Part shown: positions 1 through 5,781 of the stretch, piece by piece | Layout of the letters: each line of letters begins with the position of its first letter | Numbering within the stretch: position 1 is the first letter of the stretch | Source: Acidimicrobiales bacterium | GTDB lineage: Bacteria > Actinomycetota > Acidimicrobiia > Acidimicrobiales > Palsa-688 | Direction of reading: 5' to 3' | Assembly (NCBI GenBank): GCA_030039575.1 | Contig: JASHVH010000182.1 | Coordinates: forward strand, 1 to 11,883 | DNA length: 11,883 nucleotides | Notes under the pieces: generated by a model | The model's database searches: none | Told to the model about the DNA's origin: nothing | The model's input: the letters and a program-made list of their open reading frames with translations, nothing else | Made by a program: the position numbers and the translations under genes

Positions 1-642
1 GCTGTAGAGGAGCAGGAAGAAGAAGGGCACCCCCAGCCAAATGTTCGCGATGAGGATCGTCAGTAGCCCCAGGTTAGGCGTATCCAGCCAGTCAATTGGG
101 TGTTGGGCCAGACCGATGTCCACCAGGATTGTGTTGACCGCTCCGCCGTCCAGTTGGAAGAGGAGCTTGAAGATGACCCCGGTCACCAACAGCGGGACCA
201 GCCAAGGGATGATGATCAACGAGCGCCCGACTGTCCTCCCGGGGAAGCGGAGGTTGAAAAGCAGGGCCAGCCCGAACCCGATTATGAACTGGCCGAGGAG
301 CGACCCCGCGGTGAACTCAAAGGTGTGGATGATCGCTGTTTGGGTCGTCGGGTCAGTGAAGATGAAGTGGTAATTGGAAAGACCGGCAAATGGGGCGGTC
401 AAACTACCTATGTTCTCCGGGGACCGGTTCTCGAAGCTCAGCAACACGTTGTAAATAATGGGCAAGGCAAAGGCGAATAGGACGTACAAGATGGCGGGGA
501 CGAGGAACAACCAGGCCGCGATCCGCCTCCGCCTCCAGACTGTGAGCTGCTGGCCACCCTTCATCTTCGCGGCAGCGGGCGCCAGCTCGTCATGTTGGCG
601 GGCAATTACAGGGCTGGGGGCAGCGGTTGCGTCTGTAGTCAT
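1..642 (-). CDS. Sugar ABC transporter permease, MalF/UgpA type (partial, C-terminus beyond left edge)
   Basis: Inner-membrane permease subunit of a binding-protein-dependent carbohydrate importer. The window holds the first 214 residues. A basic stretch (WRRRR, about 36-40) precedes TM1 (about 41-63). A periplasmic stretch with the family-typical GLSNYHFIF follows (about 87-95). Further membrane segments lie near 105-129, 141-162 and 191-213, the last with the common NIWLGVPFFFLLLYS ending. The EAA loop that contacts the ATPase would lie past the edge. I chose the ATG at 642. An in-frame TTG at 651 is possible, because the nearest GGGAGGG (670-664) sits 12 bases before it but 21 before the ATG. 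The gene lies downstream of a GH127 arabinofuranosidase on the same strand, so an arabinose-containing oligosaccharide is a plausible substrate; that is inference. The family call is firm. Confidence 0.9.
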   Translation of the reverse strand, partial: MTTDATAAPSPVIARQHDELAPAAAKMKGGQQLTVWRRRRIAAWLFLVPAILYVLFAFALPIIYNVLLSFENRSPENIGSLTAPFAGLSNYHFIFTDPTTQTAIIHTFEFTAGSLLGQFIIGFGLALLFNLRFPGRTVGRSLIIIPWLVPLLVTGVIFKLLFQLDGGAVNTILVDIGLAQHPIDWLDTPNLGLLTILIANIWLGVPFFFLLLYS

Positions 643-673
643 ATTGGCCAAGCCAAATTGGGGCCCTCCCGTG

Positions 674-693
674 ACGGGCACCGATATGCCCGT
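674..693. promoter_or_regulatory. 20-bp dyad, candidate LacI-family operator before the ABC permease
   Basis: The arms ACGGGCA (674-680) and TGCCCGT (687-693) are perfect 7-bp inverted repeats around the centre ccgata. On the minus strand the site begins about 16 bases after the putative -10 box, so it would sit just downstream of the transcription start, a normal place for a repressor roadblock. Like the dyad at 3053-3070 it has GGG/CCC arms and an internal TATCG on the minus strand. Binding by the neighbouring LacI-type protein is inference. Confidence 0.4.
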
Positions 694-709
694 TCCCGTC
701 TCTCCTAGC

Positions 710-738
710 TATCTAGCGCCGGCGAACAGTGCTTGCAA
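710..738 (-). promoter_or_regulatory. Candidate sigma70-like promoter for the ABC permease operon
   Basis: On the minus strand TTGCAA (738-733) is followed after 17 bases by TAGATA (715-710). The spacing is ideal. The -35 hexamer matches 4 of 6 consensus bases; the -10 is weaker. Transcription would start near 703, giving a leader of about 60 bases that contains the 674-693 dyad. The prediction rests on the hexamers and position only. Confidence 0.4.
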
Positions 739-828
739 TGCACCCTACTGCCGGAGGTACACGGGCCGTCCCCTTCATGGCCGGCCCCGAGCACCCGTGC
801 GCTTTTTGTCCTCCCAGACTTTTCCCCG

Positions 829-847
829 GAGGGCCTCTTTGGCCCTC
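829..847 (-). terminator. Hairpin downstream of the GH127 gene, possible weak terminator
   Basis: On the minus strand GAGGGCC (847-841), a 5-base loop and GGCCCTC (835-829) form a perfect 7-bp GC-rich stem about 60 bases past the arabinofuranosidase stop. No T-run follows it on either strand, so it may be an attenuating or 3'-end-stabilising hairpin rather than an efficient intrinsic terminator. Confidence 0.3.
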
Positions 848-905
848 GTGAACCGTGATGTCGGACTTGTCGCCAACAAAGCTCGGCATTTCGTTGGCCT
901 CACCC

Positions 906-2963
906 TCAATCCGGCTCTGTCGTTTGCGCTTCGCTCTGACCCCGCTGAACTGGCACCCATACCCGCATCGCGTCCCGGGGCCGGTTGCCGCGGGCGAAGT
1001 ACGGGACGAAGGTGAGGGCCAACGGCTCGGCCCTCCACTGGGTTGTGCCGTCTTCGTTGTACAGCTCGGCCGCCGACAAGCTGTCGGCAGCTTCCCCTGA
1101 AGCGACGATGGCCACTTTCACGTAACCCTGGAGGCCCCCGGGCACGGCGTCGGTCGGTTCAAGCGAGTGGGTAGCGTCGACGAAAACATCCTCGACCGCT
1201 ACACCTGCGGCCAAGTCGTCCGCTTCCACACAGTAAACCAACGGGCCTCGTTGCACGGCAACGCAGTCGCGGACCGCATCAACCCTCCAGTGCGGCCGTA
1301 AAACCCGGACCGGCGTGGAGCACGACACTTGGAGGTGGTCGCCGGTGCGCCAGCGCCTGCCCACCCGGATGTACGAGCCTTCCCACGACGCCTCGACGGG
1401 GGCCCCGTTGAGGGTTACCCTCGTACCCTCCTTGCGGGCCCACTCGGGGGAGCGCAGCGATAAGTCCCAGCGCTCACCCGAACTGCAGCCTGCCACCTCT
1501 ATGTCTGTTGTGCCCTCCCACGGGTGACCGGTCCGCACGGCGAGGTCTATGTTGCCACCCGGGACCTCTGTGGACAGAGCCCCGCTGAAGGGCATGTGGA
1601 CCTGAAGCCCCGAAGCGTCCCGGGTCATCAAGTACGCCTGGATGCTCGCCATCAGCCGAGCGAGGTTGGGTGGGCAGCAAGGACACCTGTACCAGGTCGG
1701 GCGGTGACGAGGAGCGTCCTCATCTGTGCCGTCGTGACCGGTCCTCAGGTGCAGCGTGTTGGAGTAGAAGAACTCTGTCCCCTCCCGTGATACGGCGCCG
1801 GCGATGGTGTTCCAGAACACACGCTCCATCTCTTCGGCATAACGCGCCCGGCCCGTCGCCAGCAGGAGGCGCCAGTTCCATTGAAAACTGGCAATGGCCG
1901 CGCACGTCTCGCCATAGGCGCGGTCGCTCGGCAGTTCGTAGGCATCCCCGATGGACTCGTCGCGATGGCGTGAACCGTGCGCGCCGGTCACGTAGGTCTT
2001 CGTCGCGAACAGGTCCTCCCAGATTGCCTCCGAGGCGGCCAGCAGTTCAGTATCGGCGGTTTCGACGGCGACGTCGACGACGCCTGCCTGCAAGTAGAGC
2101 TCGCGCACGGCGTGGCCCGTGGCGTAAGAACGCTGGCGCACGGGTAGGTGGTGCAGGAAGTACGACAAGGGGAAACGGGGGTCCCCCAGCAGGCCGGAAG
2201 CAGGCAACGCGACGTCAGGTCTCCCCCGAAGCTCTACCTGGCGCTTGGCCAGCGCCAACAGGCGTGCATCGCCAGTAAGGCGGTAAAACTCGACCAGGGC
2301 GGTCTCGACCTCTGGATGGCCGCACACACCCACGAGCCGGCCATCCCCGTCCTCGGAGGAGAACGTCGCCAGCAGGTGGCCGGCGAGCCTTTCGGCCACG
2401 CCCGCCAAGCTTGGGTTGCTGCTTGTCCTGTGCGCCGCCGTCGCCGCCTGAAGCAGGTGACCGACGCAATAAAGCTCGTGCCCCCAGCGCAAGTCCCTCC
2501 ACACGAGTTCCGGGTGCTGGCCTTGGAACCACGAGTTTATGTAACCGTCAGGGCGCTGGGCGCGTGCCATGACGGACGTGGCCTCCTCGACGAAGCCCGT
2601 CACCCCGGCCGAAAGGCCTCGTACGTTGTCCCAGGCGGCCGCCTCCAGGGTCTTGTAAATGTCTGAGTCCGAAAACACCAACCCTTGATGCGCGACTTCG
2701 CCCCCCCGCCCCAGCGCCACGATTTCAAGGTTCCGGACCGTGCCCGACGCGACAACTTGCTCAATGCAATGAGGAAGTGTCCTGACGCTGTTGCGCCGTT
2801 GCCAGTCGCCAAGTTCGTGCCCTGGCGCGAGGGTGACGTCCCTCACGCCCAAAGGCTGCAGGCTTGCTATGGCCGTGGGTGTGGGCTGGACGGGACCGCC
2901 CCCGACCGCCCCGGCCGAGGCCTTGGACAGCGTGCCAGACACTGCGTTGCTTCCCTGCTCCAT
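906..2963 (-). CDS. GH127 family beta-L-arabinofuranosidase (DUF1680)
   Basis: Retaining glycoside hydrolase that removes beta-L-arabinofuranose from oligosaccharides or glycoconjugates. The protein has 685 residues, about the family size. It shows the GH127 zinc/nucleophile centre: E352 and C354 in GETCAAIAS, and C429 and C430 in RCPCCPPN. The 75-residue gap between the cysteines is close to that of Bifidobacterium HypBA1 (C340 to C417), where a zinc-bound cysteine is the nucleophile. E336 (DESIGD) lies 16 residues before E352, as the proposed acid/base Glu does in HypBA1. The first 30 or so residues are a low-complexity Ala/Gly/Ser extension. There is no signal peptide or lipobox, so it should be cytoplasmic and act after uptake. 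The ATG at 2963 has AGGGAG 6 bases upstream. It diverges from a LacI-type repressor and precedes a sugar permease. Family call firm; exact substrate unknown. Confidence 0.93.
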   Translation of the reverse strand: MEQGSNAVSGTLSKASAGAVGGGPVQPTPTAIASLQPLGVRDVTLAPGHELGDWQRRNSVRTLPHCIEQVVASGTVRNLEIVALGRGGEVAHQGLVFSDSDIYKTLEAAAWDNVRGLSAGVTGFVEEATSVMARAQRPDGYINSWFQGQHPELVWRDLRWGHELYCVGHLLQAATAAHRTSSNPSLAGVAERLAGHLLATFSSEDGDGRLVGVCGHPEVETALVEFYRLTGDARLLALAKRQVELRGRPDVALPASGLLGDPRFPLSYFLHHLPVRQRSYATGHAVRELYLQAGVVDVAVETADTELLAASEAIWEDLFATKTYVTGAHGSRHRDESIGDAYELPSDRAYGETCAAIASFQWNWRLLLATGRARYAEEMERVFWNTIAGAVSREGTEFFYSNTLHLRTGHDGTDEDAPRHRPTWYRCPCCPPNLARLMASIQAYLMTRDASGLQVHMPFSGALSTEVPGGNIDLAVRTGHPWEGTTDIEVAGCSSGERWDLSLRSPEWARKEGTRVTLNGAPVEASWEGSYIRVGRRWRTGDHLQVSCSTPVRVLRPHWRVDAVRDCVAVQRGPLVYCVEADDLAAGVAVEDVFVDATHSLEPTDAVPGGLQGYVKVAIVASGEAADSLSAAELYNEDGTTQWRAEPLALTFVPYFARGNRPRDAMRVWVPVQRGQSEAQTTEPD

Positions 2964-3024
2964 CCCGTGCTCCCTGCTTTAATGAGCAAACCAACGGCTG
3001 CCTCGGCGACAGGCCAGCCTCGGC

Positions 3025-3051
3025 CCTTCCTTCCCTTTGGTCCTTCCTTCC
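3025..3051 (-). repeat. Direct repeat of GGAAGGAAGG in the GH127 leader
   Basis: The 10-mer CCTTCCTTCC occurs at 3025-3034 and again at 3042-3051 on the plus strand. In the predicted GH127 transcript this gives two purine-rich GGAAGGAAGG blocks 17 bases apart (start to start). They resemble ribosome binding sites but have no start codon at the right distance. They could be protein binding sites or upstream ribosome docking sites, or may have no function. Confidence 0.5.
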
Positions 3052-3052
3052 G

Positions 3053-3070
3053 CGGGGAAACGATACCCCG
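3053..3070. promoter_or_regulatory. 18-bp dyad with central CG, candidate LacI-family operator
   Basis: CGGGGAAACGATACCCCG pairs at 7 of 9 positions about a central CG step, which is the usual form of LacI/GalR-family operators. It lies between the divergent repressor and hydrolase genes and contains the putative -10 box of the hydrolase promoter, so binding would block transcription directly. Assignment to the adjacent repressor is inferred from position and shape. Confidence 0.5.
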
Positions 3071-3089
3071 TGCGCACCCAGCGGTTCAA
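3060..3089 (-). promoter_or_regulatory. Candidate promoter of the GH127 gene
   Basis: On the minus strand TTGAAC (3089-3084) is followed after 18 bases by TATCGT (3065-3060), which fits the TANNNT form of actinobacterial -10 boxes. The leader to the ATG at 2963 would be about 90 bases. The -10 lies inside the 3053-3070 dyad. Confidence 0.4.
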
Positions 3090-3165
3090 GGCAAGCTGCG
3101 GCTGAAGTAAGGTCGCTCGGTCGATTATCCGGGTCATGGTCTGGGGAAGCGCATCCTCTTCTTGC

Positions 3166-3180
3166 CCGGCGTAACGCCGG
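3166..3180. repeat. GC-rich inverted repeat before the LacI-type gene
   Basis: CCGGCG, a 3-base TAA loop and CGCCGG form a perfect 6-bp inverted repeat about 45 bases before the repressor start. No T-run follows, so it is not a terminator. It could be a second protein site for autoregulation or a chance feature of GC-rich DNA. Confidence 0.35.
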
Positions 3181-3211
3181 CGCCGGCCGGGAGTTGCCCC
3201 CGTCCCACGCG

Positions 3212-3217
3212 TATGCT
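3212..3217 (+). promoter_or_regulatory. Candidate -10 box for leaderless LacI-type transcript
   Basis: TATGCT fits TANNNT and ends exactly 6 bases before the GTG at 3224, which would place the transcription start on the G of the start codon. The GTG has no ribosome binding site, as expected for a leaderless gene. No good -35 is visible, so this is a spacing argument only. Confidence 0.4.
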
Positions 3218-3223
3218 TGGCCC

Positions 3224-4243
3224 GTGGACCCGGCCCGACAGCCAACGCTGACCGAGGTGGCCCGATTGGCGGGAGTTTCTCTCACGACCGCGTCAAAGGC
3301 GATCAACGGGCGAGCGAGGATTTCTGAAAGCACCAGGAAGCGCGTGCTCCGAGCCGCCCGGGCGCTCTCCTACACCCCGAACCTGGTCGCCAAGAGCTTG
3401 GCGAGCGGGCGGAGCAGCATCATCGGCGTCGTCCTGAGGGACCCCATGGTCGACCGCATAGCCATGCCCATGGTCGTCGGGGCGCAGTCCGTGCTGGAGC
3501 CGCGGGAGTTCTCGGCGATCATCGCCGATGCGAGAGGGGTCGACGACCGGCTCGCCGAGGTCGCCGTAATGCTCCGTCAACGCGGCGTCGATGGGCTCCT
3601 CATCGTTGGGGACAACCAGGGAAAAATTCCTTCGATAACCGGGTCCGCCAAGATCCCGTGCGTGTACGTCCACGGCCCCACGAGCCACTCTCGGGATGTC
3701 GTGCACCTTGTCGACGACTTTGCTGGCGCTGTTACCGTCATCAACCACTTGGTGGAGATCGGCCGTGCCCGGATAGCCCATATCACCGGCCCCGAGCACT
3801 CGCCCGCGGTCCAGCAGCGGGCGCTCGGGGTGAGGCATGCCCTCGACGAGCACGGCCTCTGCCTTGCCGGAGGTATCAGGTATGGCCTGTGGTCCCAACG
3901 CTGGGCACGCCAGGCGACGTGCGATGTCCTGACGGAGGCACCAAACGTCGATGCGATTGCCTGTGGATCTGACCAGATCGCAGCGGCGGCGCTCGAGGTG
4001 GTTATCGCTTCGGGGCGAAAGGTCCCGGACGATGTCGCGATCACCGGCTACGACAATTGGGCCGTCTTTGCCCAGGAGACCGACCCCTCCCTGACGACGC
4101 TGGACATGGACCTCGAGCATTTGGGCGCCGCGGCGGTGAGCGACCTGTTCGCCATGATCGCCGGGAACCGGGTTGGCGGCGGCACCCGGCACCACGAAGG
4201 GACGCTGGTCATCAGGGGCTCGACCGACGCCCGCCTCTCCTAG
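3224..4243 (+). CDS. LacI-family transcriptional regulator
   Basis: Sugar-responsive DNA-binding repressor of 339 residues, the usual family length. The N-terminal helix-turn-helix spans about 8-29 (TLTEVARLAGVSLTTASKAIN), followed by the hinge helix PNLVAKSLASG at 52-62, with L59 at the minor-groove lever position. The periplasmic-binding-protein-like effector domain follows from about 66, with VDDFAGAV (173-180), IAHITGP (184-190), CGSDQIA (247-253) and GYDN (285-288). The open frame runs back to 2864, but the GTG at 3224 places the HTH seven residues from the N-terminus, as in relatives; a TTG at 3194 is the only near alternative. Divergence from the GH127 gene and proximity to a sugar permease make it the likely local repressor, relieved by an arabinose-containing ligand (inference). 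The GTG lacks a ribosome binding site; see the candidate leaderless promoter. Confidence 0.92.
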   Translation: MDPARQPTLTEVARLAGVSLTTASKAINGRARISESTRKRVLRAARALSYTPNLVAKSLASGRSSIIGVVLRDPMVDRIAMPMVVGAQSVLEPREFSAIIADARGVDDRLAEVAVMLRQRGVDGLLIVGDNQGKIPSITGSAKIPCVYVHGPTSHSRDVVHLVDDFAGAVTVINHLVEIGRARIAHITGPEHSPAVQQRALGVRHALDEHGLCLAGGIRYGLWSQRWARQATCDVLTEAPNVDAIACGSDQIAAAALEVVIASGRKVPDDVAITGYDNWAVFAQETDPSLTTLDMDLEHLGAAAVSDLFAMIAGNRVGGGTRHHEGTLVIRGSTDARLS

Positions 4244-4269
4244 ACCGAATTAACCCGGCACAATAGGGG

Positions 4270-4298
4270 AAAAATGGGCGGCCGCCGGCGGCCTGCCC
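4270..4298 (-). terminator. Intrinsic terminator of the PrsW-type gene
   Basis: In the gap between two convergent genes, the minus strand forms a very stable stem: GGGC (4298-4295), a single bulged base, then GGCCG/CGGCC around a 4-base loop, closed by GCCC (4279-4276). It is followed by ATTTTT (4275-4270). This is a standard rho-independent terminator about 30 bases past the stop of the PrsW-type gene. For plus-strand transcripts from the repressor the T-run is on the wrong side, so it works best in one direction. Confidence 0.75.
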
Positions 4299-4327
4299 GG
4301 GTTGGCTGCTGTCGAAAAGTGCGCCGA

Positions 4328-5458
4328 TCAGTGCTCCCACCAAGGCCTTCGGTTCGCGCCTTTCGAGCCCGCAGCCCCGAGGCTGGGCCGTGAAGAACGG
4401 CTCTGCGCGCCGGCGGTCAGTGCGGCCGCGGGCTCCGGCTCTGCCGTCCTTGACGTCGCCTCCCCCGGCGCTCGCTGCCTGCTCGGAGCGGGCCCCAGTA
4501 CTTGTGCGAACTGGAGGTCGTTCCGGGCGCCCACTCTGGCGTAACCTAGGAACAAGACTCCGCTGGCCAGAATCACGATGATCCACACCGGTTGGCTGTT
4601 CACGGTGGCCCAGTCGTTCAAACCGTGAAGAACTGCAGCCATTGCGAGCCCGATCCAACCAACTGTGTACCAGTGGTGCCGGCTGGTCACGGCCAGCCCG
4701 ATGAAATAGCCGGTGAGGCCGGACCAGCAGGCGTGGGTGATCGGGTCGGTAAGGAACCGCCAGACGAATTCGATGATGAAGTACAGCACGGGGCCAATCA
4801 GCACGTCGAAAATCGAATTGGGCGCTGAATTGCCCGTCTTTATGAGGTGCTCGATCGAAGGGATAGCCGCCTTCACGGTCAGGTAGAACTCCTGGACGGC
4901 ATTTACGGTGAAGTACCGCACGACTTCGCTGGCACCGAACACAAGCCCGCTCACCGCTCCCAGGAACAGGTAGTCCCGAGGCATCAAGTCGTGCGTGCGT
5001 TTATATATCAGCGCGATCACCACCACAGGTAGTGCCTTGGCCAGTTCTTCCGGCAGGCCGATAGTGAAGATGCTCCAGCCGAGGGAGGCGTTGCTGCTGT
5101 GCAGCGCCTCCTCGAGGGTGAGCGCCAGGGGGACCTCAGTGGCCAGCGCGATCAACGCCACCGCGATAAGCATCGGGCGGGTCACGTGGTCCGGCCGGAT
5201 AATGACCCCGAGGAGCAGCAGCCAAGCGATAGCGAAGTACGCGGCGAAGATCCAAGCGGCAACATCGAAAGTGCTGGGAGTCGGGCTCGTACCGAGCAGG
5301 ACGAGGGCGATCGACGGTACGCATATCAGCACCAGGAACAGCAGCACCGGCCAGCTTCGGAGAGAATGATGCCGCAACCAATCGCCCAGGGGGAACAGGT
5401 CGCTCAACTGCCCGGGAGGTCCTTGGCGGACCGACGGGGTGAATGGGTCAACGGGCAA
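4328..5458 (-). CDS. PrsW-family intramembrane glutamic protease
   Basis: Polytopic membrane protein of 376 residues matching the PrsW family (B. subtilis PrsW cleaves the anti-sigma factor RsiW). It has about eight hydrophobic segments. The family motifs are visible: EELAK (E137, E138, K141), FGASE (F174, E178), H242 in a membrane segment and HGLND (H278, D282). The C-terminal 60 or so residues are a soluble Ala/Ser/Arg/Pro-rich tail. The open frame continues 113 codons upstream to an ATG at 5797, but I chose the TTG at 5458. It follows a strong GAGGGAGGA (5476-5468) after 9 bases, gives a short MPVDPF N-terminus close to TM1, and avoids overlap with the divergent gene. No anti-sigma/sigma pair is adjacent, so the substrate is unknown. 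Downstream is a clear terminator. Confidence 0.85.
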   Translation of the reverse strand: MPVDPFTPSVRQGPPGQLSDLFPLGDWLRHHSLRSWPVLLFLVLICVPSIALVLLGTSPTPSTFDVAAWIFAAYFAIAWLLLLGVIIRPDHVTRPMLIAVALIALATEVPLALTLEEALHSSNASLGWSIFTIGLPEELAKALPVVVIALIYKRTHDLMPRDYLFLGAVSGLVFGASEVVRYFTVNAVQEFYLTVKAAIPSIEHLIKTGNSAPNSIFDVLIGPVLYFIIEFVWRFLTDPITHACWSGLTGYFIGLAVTSRHHWYTVGWIGLAMAAVLHGLNDWATVNSQPVWIIVILASGVLFLGYARVGARNDLQFAQVLGPAPSRQRAPGEATSRTAEPEPAAALTAGAQSRSSRPSLGAAGSKGANRRPWWEH

Positions 5459-5781
5459 GGTCGTGCTTCCTCCCTCTATCCGGGCGGGTACCGCCGCCAC
5501 GACGGCGTGCCTACCAGTCACCGTGGCCTTCGGTTGCCTCGCTGGGAAAACAATATCTGTCGCCGGGAGGCGAAACCCTCTGAGCGCCGGCCTTGGTGGC
5601 GGCCCAAACCGCAGTTCAAACCCGTGCGGCCGCAGGGGTCGGGATGACGGGGAGGTGTGGGGGCCCTGGCCGCCGCACCGTCGGCACGGTAGATTTGCGG
5701 TTGATGCCCGCTCGGGAATCCCGGTGCGTAGCCGCACTCGGGACTGGTTCGAGGAGATGACCGGCTTCCCGGTCCAATGAC
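5459..5781. other. Non-coding interval between divergent PrsW-type and membrane-protein genes
   Basis: I see no convincing gene in these 323 bases. The minus-strand PrsW frame stays open throughout, but its product there is Arg/Pro-rich with no recognisable domain. The interval holds the PrsW ribosome binding site, a possible minus-strand -10 (TATTGT, 5555-5550) without a good -35, and two small perfect dyads toward the plus-strand gene: ACCGT/ACGGT (5677-5690) and CGGGA/TCCCG (5713-5723). Regulation of both genes from here is likely, but no promoter can be fixed with confidence. Confidence 0.5.
5468..5476 (-). promoter_or_regulatory. Strong ribosome binding site that sets the PrsW start
   Basis: On the minus strand GAGGGAGGA lies 9 bases before the TTG at 5458. 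It is the only strong Shine-Dalgarno I found in the open frame upstream of the first membrane segment. It is the main reason for preferring this TTG over the upstream ATG at 5797, which would overlap the divergent gene. Confidence 0.7.

Larger units (their letters stand above)
643..905. other. Non-coding interval between GH127 gene and ABC permease
   Basis: These 263 bases hold no convincing gene. Read on the minus strand they contain, in order, a 7-bp hairpin after the arabinofuranosidase stop, a sigma70-like promoter and a 20-bp dyad just before the permease. The arrangement suggests that the permease operon can be transcribed from its own promoter rather than only by read-through. Confidence 0.6.
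2964..3223. other. Divergent regulatory interval between GH127 and LacI-type genes
   Basis: These 260 bases carry no gene. They contain the purine-rich leader of the GH127 gene, a minus-strand promoter overlapped by an 18-bp dyad, a GC hairpin at 3166-3180 and a possible leaderless promoter directly before the repressor gene. Confidence 0.6.

Noticed and set aside
829..847. Strong intrinsic terminator for the GH127 gene
   Set aside because: The stem is good but lacks a T-run, so I kept it only as a weak terminator candidate.
1670..2278. Arg-rich 202-codon plus-strand frame opposite the GH127 gene
   Set aside because: Its extreme arginine content is an antisense artefact, and the opposite strand encodes the catalytic core of GH127.
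2864..3223. 120-codon N-terminal extension of the LacI-type gene
   Set aside because: It would place the helix-turn-helix far from the N-terminus, reads through the regulatory region of the divergent gene, and shows no domain.
3293..4195. 300-codon open frame antisense to the LacI-type gene
   Set aside because: It lies wholly opposite a clear LacI-family gene, has no recognisable domain, and is rich in residues expected from reverse reading of high-GC codons.
5740..5781. Possible tRNA T-loop (GGTTCGA) before the membrane-protein gene
   Set aside because: The flanking bases do not form a T-stem, and no acceptor, D or anticodon arms could be found.
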